From NCBI RefSeq assembly GCF_000334895.1, contig NZ_BAFM01000008.1, forward strand, positions 1-64,000: DNA of 64,000 bases. Reading direction: 5' to 3'. The translations under genes were made by a program, and so were the position numbers. Shown one piece after another: positions 51,274 through 60,048 of this stretch; position 1 is the first letter of the stretch, and each line of letters opens with the position of its first letter. The DNA comes from Halococcus agarilyticus. Its GTDB lineage: Archaea; Halobacteriota; Halobacteria; Halobacteriales; Halococcaceae. The notes under the pieces were generated by a model. It did no database searches, was not told where the DNA came from, and saw only the letters and a program-made list of their open reading frames with translations.

Positions 51274-52713
51274 TCAGTCCGCGTCGAGCGATCGGCGTGC
51301 GTGGAGCCCAGCGAGACGCCCGAGACCGAGCGCCGTGGTCAGTCCGTTCCCGCTGAGATACCCACCAGGCCCGTGGCCGCTGATCCCGACCGCACAGCCG
51401 CCGCCGGCGTACAGCCCCGCGACCGGCGAGCCGTCCTCGCGGAGCACTCTCCCATGTCCGTCCACGACGAGCCCGCCCTGGGTGTGGAACAGCGCGCCGG
51501 TGACCTCGGCTCCGTAAAAGGGTGGCGAGAGGGTGTGGACGCCGTCGGTTCGATCGGTTTCGTCGGGCTCGTCCGCCGCGACCGCCTCGTTGTACCGCTC
51601 GACCGTCGCCGCCGTGGCGTCGGGATCGCAACCGAGATGGTCGGCCAGGGCCTCGACCGACTCGGCTTCGTGGTACGCTCCCAGCGACACGGCCTCGTCG
51701 AAGTCGTCGAACTCGCCCTTTAGACGGTCGAAGATGCGCTCGTCGAAGACCTCGTAGGCGACGTTGTCGGGCTGGCGGAGCACGTCGACTGCGAACGCCG
51801 AGTAGCCCGCCGACTCGTCGCCGAACCGTTCGCCCGCCCTGTTCACCACGATCCCGCCGTTCATGACCACGGCGTACGTCGAGAGTGCTCCGGTCTGGTA
51901 GGCAACGGTCGCGTGACCCTGGTAGGCGTCCATACAGGCAAGATCGCCGCCGAGCTCGGCCCCCCACCGGATCCCGTCGCCCGTGTTGCCGTCGGCCCCG
52001 AAGTAGAGCGCCTCCTCGATCTCCGCACACCACTCGGTGACCATCCGCTTGTTGCCGGCGAACCCGTCGGTCGCGAGGATCACGCGCTCGGCCTCGATGG
52101 CCTCCTCGCGGCGCTCACCAGCCACGACGCCCGCGACGCCCGTGGCCCCATCGTCGGCGACGAGTTTCGTGACGGGTGCGTTCGTCAGGAGTTCGACGTT
52201 CTCGGTCGCCTCGATCCGGGCTTCGAGTTCCGCGACGAGGTTCTCACCGTTGCGGCCGGGCGGAGCGTGCATCCGGTACTCCGAGTGTTTGGGGTACTTG
52301 AAGTCGTCCACGAGCGAGAGCGAGACGTCCCACTCGTCGACGAGCCAGTGGACGAGGTCCGCGCTCTCGGCACAGAGGTGCGTCACCATCGACTCGTCGG
52401 CCTCGCCGTCGTTCTTCGCGAGGATGTCGGCGGCCATATCCTCTGGCGTGTCCTCGATCCCCACCTCGGTCTGGTGGCGCGTCCCCGCTGCGGGGATCAT
52501 CCCGGTCGAAAGCGACGTGTTCCCGCCGACCGCGTCGGTCTTTTCGAGGACCGTCACTTGGAGATCGGACTCGCAGGCCGCGAGCGCCGCGACCAGCCCC
52601 GTCCCGCCGCCGCCAGCGATCAGTACGTTGGTGCCCACGTCCCACTCGATATCGCTCGCGGGAACGGTTTCGGTACGGTCGTCTCGCAGCGTCGGCTGCC
52701 CCGACTCGCTCAT
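51274..52713 (-). CDS. FAD-dependent oxidoreductase, fumarate-reductase/ketosteroid-dehydrogenase type
   Basis: A 479-residue flavoprotein of the FAD_binding_2 family. The dinucleotide-binding loop VLIAGGGGTGLVAALAACES is near the N-terminus, followed by GGNTSLSTGMIPAAGTRHQ. The C-terminal GLYAGGGCAVGISGHGPGGY and LSGNGLTTALGLGRLAG close the FAD domain. A capping domain of the fumarate reductase/KstD type lies between. It would oxidise a saturated acid or ring to an alpha,beta-unsaturated product, or reduce the reverse. It is oriented away from the SnoaL-LLM operon, and its start is 56 bases after a CTTTAGG-like box. Confidence 0.85.
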   Translation of the reverse strand: MSESGQPTLRDDRTETVPASDIEWDVGTNVLIAGGGGTGLVAALAACESDLQVTVLEKTDAVGGNTSLSTGMIPAAGTRHQTEVGIEDTPEDMAADILAKNDGEADESMVTHLCAESADLVHWLVDEWDVSLSLVDDFKYPKHSEYRMHAPPGRNGENLVAELEARIEATENVELLTNAPVTKLVADDGATGVAGVVAGERREEAIEAERVILATDGFAGNKRMVTEWCAEIEEALYFGADGNTGDGIRWGAELGGDLACMDAYQGHATVAYQTGALSTYAVVMNGGIVVNRAGERFGDESAGYSAFAVDVLRQPDNVAYEVFDERIFDRLKGEFDDFDEAVSLGAYHEAESVEALADHLGCDPDATAATVERYNEAVAADEPDETDRTDGVHTLSPPFYGAEVTGALFHTQGGLVVDGHGRVLREDGSPVAGLYAGGGCAVGISGHGPGGYLSGNGLTTALGLGRLAGLHARRSLDAD

Positions 52714-52808
52714 ACCTCACGCTCGGAACGCACGTGCCTAAAGCTACCGCACGGCGAGACAGCACGGCCGAAGGAGATAGGTCGTTGCGGTGCGAACAGG
52801 CGGAAGTC

Positions 52809-53189
52809 ATGAGCGACACACCAGCCCCGCGTCCCGTCGTCGAGGCGTTCTTCGATCGAATGGCCGACGATCGCCGACGGACCGTCGCCGAGCTGTTCGT
52901 TCCCGACCCGACGATCACGCTGCCCGGCGTGACGTTCACCGGCGAGAACGCCGTCGAGGAGTTCCTCGATCACCTCGCCCCACGCTACGAGCGGGCGACC
53001 AGGACGTTCGACCGCTGGATCGAGTCGGGGTCCACAGTCGTGAGCATCGGGACGCTCTCGGGCGTCGACAACCGTAGCGAGGCGTTCGAAGGAGTTCGCT
53101 ACGTCGATGTCTACGAGGTCGTGGACGGCGGTATCGAGCGCCTCGACATCTGGAACGACCTCCTCGTGGCGGGGGTCGTCGATTCGTGA
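52809..53189 (+). CDS. SnoaL/NTF2-like small protein
   Basis: A 126-residue alpha+beta cone-fold protein. RPVVEAFFDRMADDRRRTVA and ELFVPDPTITLPGVTFTGEN are typical of NTF2/SnoaL proteins, which may be ring-opening, dehydratase or cyclase enzymes or just ligand binders. ATG 52809 was chosen over the upstream extension from 52734, which lies in the promoter region. It overlaps the LLM gene by 4 bases (GTGA) and is the first gene of the 7.7-kb rightward operon. Confidence 0.75.
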   Translation: MSDTPAPRPVVEAFFDRMADDRRRTVAELFVPDPTITLPGVTFTGENAVEEFLDHLAPRYERATRTFDRWIESGSTVVSIGTLSGVDNRSEAFEGVRYVDVYEVVDGGIERLDIWNDLLVAGVVDS

Positions 53190-54190
53190 GCGACCGTATC
53201 GGGGTGCTGCTCTCGCTCCGCGACGACCTCGATCTCGTCCGACGGGCCGAGCGGTTGGGCTACGAGAGCGTCTGGGCCGCCGAGGGCCAGGGTCGGACCG
53301 CCTTCGGCAAGCTCGAACGGTGGGCGACCGCGACCGATCGGATCGGCCTCGCGACCGGGATCGTGAACGTCTACTCGCGCACGCCTGCGGCGCTCGCCCA
53401 GGCGGCGGCGACGCTCGACGCCCATTCGGGGGGTCGGGCGATCCTCGGTCTCGGCGTCGCCCACCCCGGCGTCGTCGAGGGGTTTCACGGTACTGAGTTC
53501 GATCGCCCGCTCGCAAGAATGGCCGAATATGTGGAACTCGTCCGACGCTACCTCCGCGGCGACGCCGATGGCTTCGACGGCGAGTTCTACTCCCCGGACC
53601 GGACGCGGTTCTGGGACGCCTTCGAGCCGGCGCGCGCGGAGATTCCGATCTACAACGCGGCACTCGGCGAGGGCAACGTCACGCTCACCGGCGAGTACGC
53701 CGATGGCTGGCTCCCGAACCTCTACCCCCGACCGCGCTTCGAGACGGCGACCGAGTGGCTGGCGCGCGGTGCCGATCGGGCGGGACGGGACGTCGAGGGG
53801 ATCGACGTCGCGATGTACGTCCTCGCGAGCGTCGACGACGACCCCGCGAGAGCGCGCCGCGCCGCGGCCGAACACGTCGCCTACTACCTCCGGGAGATCC
53901 CGGGGTACTACGGCCGGGTCGCCGAAGAGGCCGGCTTCGCGGACGAGGTCGCGGCGATTCGAGCGGCGGACTCGGACGCGGCGGCCGCCGAGGCGGTGAG
54001 CGACGAGTTCCTCGATCTCGTCGCGGTGACGGGAACGCCCGACGAGGCGCGAGCGGGGCTGGCGACGATCCGCGAGATGGGTGTCGATCTGCCGATCGTG
54101 CGTGCGCCCGCCGGCGTCGAGGACGAGGCCGTCCGTCGGGTGCTCGAAACGTTCGCTCCCGATCGGTCGCCAGGGGAAAGCACGACGTGA
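53186..54190 (+). CDS. LLM-class flavin-dependent oxidoreductase
   Basis: A 334-residue TIM-barrel protein of the bacterial-luciferase-like (LLM) class that uses FMN or F420. Conserved are RLGYESVWAAEGQGRTAFGK, ATGIVNVYSRTPAALAQAAA, HSGGRAILGLGVAHPG and LTGEYADGWLPNLYPR. The length and GWLPN motif fit the F420-dependent subgroup, but FMN cannot be excluded. RutA, which opens uracil rings, is also in this class, and the next gene is an isochorismatase-type hydrolase as in rut operons. I treat a ring-opening or reductive role as inference. The start is GTG 53186. Confidence 0.82.
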   Translation: MSDRIGVLLSLRDDLDLVRRAERLGYESVWAAEGQGRTAFGKLERWATATDRIGLATGIVNVYSRTPAALAQAAATLDAHSGGRAILGLGVAHPGVVEGFHGTEFDRPLARMAEYVELVRRYLRGDADGFDGEFYSPDRTRFWDAFEPARAEIPIYNAALGEGNVTLTGEYADGWLPNLYPRPRFETATEWLARGADRAGRDVEGIDVAMYVLASVDDDPARARRAAAEHVAYYLREIPGYYGRVAEEAGFADEVAAIRAADSDAAAAEAVSDEFLDLVAVTGTPDEARAGLATIREMGVDLPIVRAPAGVEDEAVRRVLETFAPDRSPGESTT

Positions 54191-54237
54191 CGAAGGCTTA
54201 TGTCGATCGGCGAGAAAGCGACTCGTGATCCGTTCGC

Positions 54238-54903
54238 ATGACCGAGCACATCTGGGACGACCTGCTGACCGAACGGGATCGGCGGGTCATCGAGAAAGCC
54301 GGCTACGACGAGGCCGGCGCGTCGAGCTGGGACTCCCGCGGGCTGGGGACCGATCCGCTGGTTCTCGTCATCGACGTCCAGCGGCTCGTCGTCGGGGAGG
54401 ACGAACCCATCCTCGACGCGATCGAAGAGTATCGAACGGCGATGGGCGAGATCGCGTGGAACGCGATCGGGGAGATCGAACCGTTCCTCGATTTCGCCCG
54501 CGAAAACGACCTCCCGGTCGCGTACACCCGGGTCGTGCCGTCGAGCTACGACGACCCCGATCACGAGGACCTGGATATCGTCGAGCCGGTCGCCCCCGAA
54601 CCGGGCGAGACCGTGATCGACAAGACCTACGCGAGCGCCTTCTACGGCACGGACCTGCTCTCGCGGCTCGTCCGTGGCGGCCACGATTCTGTCATCATCG
54701 TCGGCAACTCCACGAGTGGGTGCGTGCGCGCGACGAGCATCGACGCCCAGCAGAACGGGTTCGACGTAATCTTGCCCCAGGAGTGTCTGTTCGACCGGAT
54801 CGAGGCCTCCCACAAGGTCGCGCTGCTCGACCTGTGGATGAAGTACGCCGAGGTGCTGGAGCGAGACGAAGTCGAGACGTACGTCGAGGAGATCGCCGAA
54901 TGA
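54238..54903 (+). CDS. Isochorismatase-family amidohydrolase
   Basis: A 221-residue cysteine hydrolase. The triad is D46 (VLVIDVQRL), K129 (VIDKTYAS) and C162 (GNSTSGCVRATSID), with the adjacent cis-peptide loop. The family contains nicotinamidase, N-carbamoylsarcosine amidase, maleamate amidase (NicF) and RutB; SGCVR is shared with N-carbamoyl- and half-amide hydrolases. It is expected to release ammonia, with or without CO2, from a linear amide made by the ring-opening enzyme encoded next. It sits 47 bases after the LLM gene and 40 bases before the amidohydrolase. Confidence 0.88.
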   Translation: MTEHIWDDLLTERDRRVIEKAGYDEAGASSWDSRGLGTDPLVLVIDVQRLVVGEDEPILDAIEEYRTAMGEIAWNAIGEIEPFLDFARENDLPVAYTRVVPSSYDDPDHEDLDIVEPVAPEPGETVIDKTYASAFYGTDLLSRLVRGGHDSVIIVGNSTSGCVRATSIDAQQNGFDVILPQECLFDRIEASHKVALLDLWMKYAEVLERDEVETYVEEIAE

Positions 54904-54943
54904 GCACGCAATCCGTCCCTCCAAAACCCACCCGACCACAGCC

Positions 54944-56344
54944 ATGACACACGACCTCGTCGTTTCGAACGGCACCGTCGTCTCGCCGGAACAGGGAACC
55001 TTCGACGCCGACGTCGCCGCCGATGGCGACGCGATCGCCGCGGTCGCCACTCCGGGATCGCTCTCCGGCGAGCGCGAGATCGACGCCAGCGGCAAGCACG
55101 TTCTGCCTGGGGCCATCGACCCCCACACCCACCACGGCATCTATCGCGGCCTCGAAGCCGACGCCGAGACCGAATCGCGCTCCGGCCTCGTCGGCGGCGT
55201 GACCACCATCGGGAACTACTTCCGTCGTCCCGACTCCTACCGCGAGATCATGGACGAGTACTTCGCGGCAGCGGAAGACAACTACTACCACGATTACTTC
55301 TTCTCGCTCGGCCTGCTTTCCTACGATCACATCGAGGAGATCCCCTACATCGTCGACGAGCTGGGGATCACCTCGTTCAAGTGGTACATGAACTACAAGT
55401 ACGTCGCGCCGGAGAAGTTCGGCGTCGACTGCGAGATGCGCGACGACTGGGGCGACGCGTTCATCCAGGCGCTCGCCGAGCAGGAGGTTTCGACGACGCT
55501 CGGCCACCACTCCGAGAACGTCGAGATCACCAGCGCGCGCGGCGACAACCCCTATCTCGACGTCGAGACCGACGAAGAGGGGGAGTACCGCGACTACGAC
55601 GCGCTCGTCGAGCAGTTCCCCGGCTACGCCGAGGCCCAGAGCATGACCGCGAGCGGGTCGCTGGCCCGCCAGCACGGCTACGACGACGACTTCTACGCGG
55701 TTCACATCTCCTCGGGTCAGACGGCCGACGAGCTGGCGATGTTGCACGACGCGGGCTGGAACATTACTGGTGAAACGTGTACGCACTACCTCGCGCTCAC
55801 GAGCGATGAATGCGACGAGCGCCACAACGTCAACCCGCCCGTACGCTCGAAGGAAGACCAGGAAACCCTCTGGGAGCGAGTCGCCGACGGCACCATCTCG
55901 TGTATCGGCACCGATCACTGTGCCAACCTCGCGGAAGACAAGATCGGCGAGGACGTCCCCGACAGTCTTCCGGGGTTTCCGTCGACCGCGACGATGCTCC
56001 CGCTCGTGCTCTCGGCAGGCGTCCACGAGGACCGCATCTCGCTGGAGCGAGCCGTCGAGGTCACGGCGACCGACACGGCGAAAGCGTTCGACCTTTACCC
56101 GAAGAAGGGCTCGATCAGAACAGGGACCGACGCCGACCTGACGATCGTCGACCTCGACGAGACGAAGACGGTGACGCCGGAGCTGCTCCAGAGCGCGGCG
56201 GATTACTCGCCGTACGAGGGTCGCGAGGTGACCGGCTGGCCGACCCACACGGTCGTCCGCGGCGAGGTCGCCTACGAGAACGGCGAGGTCGTCGGCGAAC
56301 AGGGTCGGGGAACACACATCGACCGACCGATCGCGGCGGACTGA
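54944..56344 (+). CDS. Dihydropyrimidinase/hydantoinase-type amidohydrolase (second copy)
   Basis: A 466-residue cyclic amidohydrolase. H61 and H63 (IDPHTHHG), K146 (ITSFKWYMNY), the His block LGHHSENVE at about 187-195, YAVHISSGQTADE and CIGTDHCAN form the metal site. It differs substantially from the copy at 27978-29411; its aromatic-rich YMNYKYVAPEK loop suggests a different ring substrate. Placed directly after the isochorismatase-type amidase, it probably opens a cyclic imide or amide whose product the amidase cleaves. It is followed by a CoA-transferase gene after 73 bases. Confidence 0.88.
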   Translation: MTHDLVVSNGTVVSPEQGTFDADVAADGDAIAAVATPGSLSGEREIDASGKHVLPGAIDPHTHHGIYRGLEADAETESRSGLVGGVTTIGNYFRRPDSYREIMDEYFAAAEDNYYHDYFFSLGLLSYDHIEEIPYIVDELGITSFKWYMNYKYVAPEKFGVDCEMRDDWGDAFIQALAEQEVSTTLGHHSENVEITSARGDNPYLDVETDEEGEYRDYDALVEQFPGYAEAQSMTASGSLARQHGYDDDFYAVHISSGQTADELAMLHDAGWNITGETCTHYLALTSDECDERHNVNPPVRSKEDQETLWERVADGTISCIGTDHCANLAEDKIGEDVPDSLPGFPSTATMLPLVLSAGVHEDRISLERAVEVTATDTAKAFDLYPKKGSIRTGTDADLTIVDLDETKTVTPELLQSAADYSPYEGREVTGWPTHTVVRGEVAYENGEVVGEQGRGTHIDRPIAAD

Positions 56345-56417
56345 TCACCGATCGGTGACGCCGATTCACAGTATCAGTCCGTTTCCCATCGAACAGCGCA
56401 ACTCATCGACACGACAC

Positions 56418-57716
56418 ATGGATGCGAACACGAACGACACCGACGACATGACGGGAACAGGTTCGGACACCGACACGGACGCTACGGGTTCCGGAGACAC
56501 CACGGACGGCACGCTCGCCGACGGACAGGGCCCGCTCGACGGGCTCGTGGTCGTCGAGGCGGGGTCGATGATCGCCGCCGGCCAGGTCGGGCGGCTGCTC
56601 GCCGACTTCGGCGCGACGGTCATCAAGATCGAACGCCCCGGGGCGGGCGACCACCTGCGTCGCTTCGGCCCACAGAAAGAGGGCACCGGCCTCTGGTGGA
56701 AGTACCTCGGGCGCAACAAACACTCCGTGACGCTCGACCTCTCGGCGGACGCGGGACGGGCCGTCTTCGAGGACCTCGTCGGCGAGGCTGACGTCCTCGT
56801 CGAGAACTTTCGGCCGGGGACGCTCGAAAAGTGGGGGCTCGCGCCGGATGGGTTGCTGGAGCGAAACCCCGATCTCGTGGCGCTGCGCATCTCGGGGTTC
56901 GGCCAGACCGGCCCGTACGCCGAGCGGCCCGGGTTCGGCACGCTCGCCGAGTCGATGAGCGGGTTCGCCTACCTCAACGGGTTCCCCGACCGACCGCCGT
57001 TGTTGCCCCCTACTGGGCTCGCCGACGGCGTCGCGGCGATGTTCTCGACGTTCTCGATCATGTTCGCGCTGTGGCACCGCGAGATGCACGACGGCGGCGG
57101 TCAGGTGATCGACACCAGCCTGATCGAACCCATCTTCTCGCTGCTCGGCCCACAGCCCCTGCGATACCAGCAGCGCGACGAGATCGAGGCGCGCTCGGGC
57201 AACCGCTCGACCTCCTCCGCGCCGCGGAACGTCTATCGGACTCGTGACGAGCGGTACGTCGCCATCTCGGCGTCGACCCAGCCGACCGCGATGCGGATCT
57301 TCGACGCGATCGGGCGGCCCGACCTCAAGGACGACCCCCGGTTCGAGACGAACGAACGCCGGCTCGCGAACGTCGACGAACTCGACGCGGTCATTCAGGA
57401 CTGGATGGCCGAGCACAGCCGCGAGGAGGTGCTCGCGACCTTCGACGAGACCGGTGCGACCGTCGCACCCGTGTTCAACGTCGCGGACATCGCCGACGAC
57501 GAGCACTACCGCGCGCGAGAGGCGCTCGTCGAGGTCGACGACGCGGAACTCGGCACAGGATTAGTCCAGAACGCGGTGCCGAAGTTCGGCGAGACGCCGG
57601 GCACCGTCGACCACCTCGGCCCCGAACTCGGGGCGCACAACGACGCCGTGTACGGCGAACTCCTCGATTACGACGCGTCGCTCCGCGAGAAGCTCGCCGA
57701 GGAGGGGGTGATCTGA
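56418..57716 (+). CDS. CaiB/BaiF-family CoA-transferase (second copy)
   Basis: A 432-residue family III CoA-transferase with an acidic 35-residue N-terminal extension. The core starts at LDGLVVVEAGSMIAAGQVGR; GATVIKIERPGAGDHLRRF and NFRPGTLEKWGL are family blocks and the catalytic Asp is D203 in TGLADGVAAMFS. It lies one base before the HMG-CoA-lyase-like gene, an arrangement seen when a 3-hydroxy-3-methyl acid is activated and then cleaved. ATG 56418 was chosen; the frame extends upstream to 56355 without support. Confidence 0.9.
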   Translation: MDANTNDTDDMTGTGSDTDTDATGSGDTTDGTLADGQGPLDGLVVVEAGSMIAAGQVGRLLADFGATVIKIERPGAGDHLRRFGPQKEGTGLWWKYLGRNKHSVTLDLSADAGRAVFEDLVGEADVLVENFRPGTLEKWGLAPDGLLERNPDLVALRISGFGQTGPYAERPGFGTLAESMSGFAYLNGFPDRPPLLPPTGLADGVAAMFSTFSIMFALWHREMHDGGGQVIDTSLIEPIFSLLGPQPLRYQQRDEIEARSGNRSTSSAPRNVYRTRDERYVAISASTQPTAMRIFDAIGRPDLKDDPRFETNERRLANVDELDAVIQDWMAEHSREEVLATFDETGATVAPVFNVADIADDEHYRAREALVEVDDAELGTGLVQNAVPKFGETPGTVDHLGPELGAHNDAVYGELLDYDASLREKLAEEGVI

Positions 57717-58678
57717 TGGATCGCGGGCCGCTCTCGGTGCCCAACGAGGTGTCGGTGGTCGAGATGCTCCCCCGCGACGGGTTCCAGCGGCTCGACGAGT
57801 TCGTCCCCACCGATCGGAAAGTCGAGATCGTCGATCGGCTGAGTTCGACTGGTGTCGACGAAATCGAGGTCACGTCGTTCACCCATCCGAAGGCGGTGCC
57901 GACGCTACGGGACGCCGACGAGGTGGCTGCACGGATCGACCGCCGCGAGGACGTGACCTACCGCGCGCTCGTGCCAAACACGGTGGGGATGGAGCGCGCG
58001 GTCGACGCCGGGATGGACAAGGTGAACGCCCTGGTGACGGTGAGCGAGAGCTACAGCCGGAAGAACCAGAACATGACCGTCGAGGAGAGCCTCGCCGGGG
58101 TCGAGTCGATCGTCGAGATCGCCCACGACGCCGACATTGAGGTCGAGGCCGGGATCGGGACGAGCTTCTACTGCCCTTACGAGGGCCGGATTCCAATGGA
58201 GCGCACCCTCGCGGTCGTCGAGCGGGTCGTCGAGGCCGGCGTCGACGAGGTGACGCTCGCGACGACGATGGGGCTCGCGGACCCCGCCCAGATCGCCGCG
58301 ACGTTCAGGGCGGTGTTCGAGCGCTGGCCCGATCTCGACTGCGGGCTCCACCTCCACGACACCAACGGGATGAGCCTCGCGAACACGCTCGTCGCGATGC
58401 AGTGCGGCGTCGACCGCTTCGACGCGTCGGTCTGCGGCCTCGGCGGCGGCGTCGTGCTCCCCGAGGGAATGGCGGGGGTCGGCAACACGCCGACCGAGGA
58501 CCTCCTTCACATGCTCACCAGAATGGACGTCGACGTGGCTGCCGATTTCGAGGACGTGGCCGAGGCGGCCGGAACCGTCGCCGAACAGCTCGATCTCGGC
58601 GCGACGAGCCACGTCCTGATGGGTGGGACGGAGGAACAGGTGTTGGCGACCGTCGCCGACGACCGACCGCAGGACTGA
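57716..58678 (+). CDS. HMG-CoA-lyase-like DRE-TIM aldolase
   Basis: A 320-residue TIM-barrel enzyme of the HMG-CoA lyase group, which splits 3-hydroxy-3-methylacyl-CoA esters in a retro-Claisen/aldol reaction. The metal-binding PRDGFQ (R20, D21) near the start and the metal His pair in GLHLHDTNG are present. However, the loop that normally reads GGCPYA-x-GxxGN, with the catalytic Cys, reads GGGVVLPEGMAGVGN here. The Cys is missing, so a substrate or mechanism different from HMG-CoA is likely. In this operon a dicarboxylate such as citramalyl-CoA, or a longer homologue, is a sensible candidate. It shares the ATGA-type junction with the CoA-transferase gene. Confidence 0.8.
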   Translation: MDRGPLSVPNEVSVVEMLPRDGFQRLDEFVPTDRKVEIVDRLSSTGVDEIEVTSFTHPKAVPTLRDADEVAARIDRREDVTYRALVPNTVGMERAVDAGMDKVNALVTVSESYSRKNQNMTVEESLAGVESIVEIAHDADIEVEAGIGTSFYCPYEGRIPMERTLAVVERVVEAGVDEVTLATTMGLADPAQIAATFRAVFERWPDLDCGLHLHDTNGMSLANTLVAMQCGVDRFDASVCGLGGGVVLPEGMAGVGNTPTEDLLHMLTRMDVDVAADFEDVAEAAGTVAEQLDLGATSHVLMGGTEEQVLATVADDRPQD

Positions 58679-58731
58679 CAACCGCGCGTGACCAACCACG
58701 AAACGAGACCGACGCAGCACGATACACTATC

Positions 58732-60048
58732 ATGACCGGCAAGACAATCGCCGAGAAGATCCTCTCGGAGAAGGCCGACACGGACGTTCGAGCGGGCGAG
58801 TACGTCGAGGCGGAGATCGACGTGGCGATGGCCCACGACATCACCGGGCCGCTCGCGTTCGAGACGTTCGACGACGTCACTCCCGACGACGCCGAGCTGT
58901 TCGCACCAGAGCGGACGGTGTTCACCATCGACCATCACGCCCCCGCCGACGGCGTCGAGGCGGCGAACAACCACAACGCAGTCCGGGAGTTCGCCGCCGA
59001 GCACGGCGCACACCAGTTCGACGTCGGCGACGGCATCTGTCACGCCGTCCTCGTCGAGGAGGGGTTCGTCCGTCCCGGCGATCTCGTCATCGGAGCTGAC
59101 TCCCACTCGACGACCTACGGCGGAGTCGGCGCGTTCGGCACCGGCGTGGGGTCGACCGATCTCGGCACCGCGCTCGCGACGGGCGACCTCTGGTTTCGCG
59201 TTCCGGAGACGAAGCGCTTCGAGGTGCACGGTGATCTTCCAACTGGTGTCTACGCCAAAGACCTCATCCTGAAGTTCATCGGCGACGTCGGCTTCGACGG
59301 CTGCACGTACCAGGCCGCCGAGTACGGCGGCGGCGCGATCGAGTCGCTCCCGATCCACGAGCGGCTGGTCCTCACGAACATGGCGATCGAGATGGGCGGC
59401 AAGACCGGGTTCGTCGAACCCGACGAGCGGACCGCCGCGTACCTCGAACGCCAGGCGGATATCGAATACGATCCCGACGGAACAACGTCGCCCGACGAGG
59501 ATGCGGCGTACGAGTCCGTCCACACCTACCGGGCGACCGACCTCGCACCCCAGGTGTCGAAACCTGCGAACCCCGAGAACGCGGTCGACGTCGGCGCAGT
59601 CGAGGGAACGACAGTAGATCAACTGTTCGTCGGGACCTGCACGAACGGGCGCTACGAGGACATCAAGCTGGTCGCCGACGTTCTGGAGGGGGAGGAACTC
59701 GCGCCGAACGTCCGAATGGTGGTCGTCCCCGCCTCGGGCTCGGTGTACCGACGGATGCTGGAGACGGGTGTCTTCGAGACGCTCGTCGACGCCGGCGCGA
59801 TCGTCCAGAACGCCGGCTGTGGGCCGTGTGCGGGCTACCACCAGGGCGTCCTCGGCGACGGCGACGTCTGCCTTGCAACCGCGAACCGGAACTTCCCCGG
59901 CCGCGAGGGATCGATGGATAGCGACGTCTACCTCGCGTCGCCAGCCACCGTCGGCGTCTCGGCGCTGTACGGCGAGATCACCGACCCCCGCCGTGGCGAT
60001 CCCCAGCGATACGACGACGTGATTCTGGCCGAGGAGGCATCCTCATGA
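58732..60048 (+). CDS. Aconitase-family hydratase, large subunit (LeuC-like)
   Basis: A 438-residue iron-sulfur hydratase of the isopropylmalate-isomerase/DmdA group. The [4Fe-4S] ligands are C303 (GTCTNGR), C363 and C366 (GCGPCAGYH). Further motifs are FTIDHHAPADGVEAANNHN, GADSHSTTYGGVGAFGTGVG and GREGSMDSDVYLASPATVG. It adds or removes water across a cis-alkene dicarboxylate. Leucine synthesis is unlikely, because no leuA or leuB is nearby and the enzyme follows a CoA-transferase and a lyase. Citraconate, maleate or dimethylmaleate are plausible substrates. It overlaps the small-subunit gene by 4 bases. Confidence 0.85.
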   Translation: MTGKTIAEKILSEKADTDVRAGEYVEAEIDVAMAHDITGPLAFETFDDVTPDDAELFAPERTVFTIDHHAPADGVEAANNHNAVREFAAEHGAHQFDVGDGICHAVLVEEGFVRPGDLVIGADSHSTTYGGVGAFGTGVGSTDLGTALATGDLWFRVPETKRFEVHGDLPTGVYAKDLILKFIGDVGFDGCTYQAAEYGGGAIESLPIHERLVLTNMAIEMGGKTGFVEPDERTAAYLERQADIEYDPDGTTSPDEDAAYESVHTYRATDLAPQVSKPANPENAVDVGAVEGTTVDQLFVGTCTNGRYEDIKLVADVLEGEELAPNVRMVVVPASGSVYRRMLETGVFETLVDAGAIVQNAGCGPCAGYHQGVLGDGDVCLATANRNFPGREGSMDSDVYLASPATVGVSALYGEITDPRRGDPQRYDDVILAEEASS

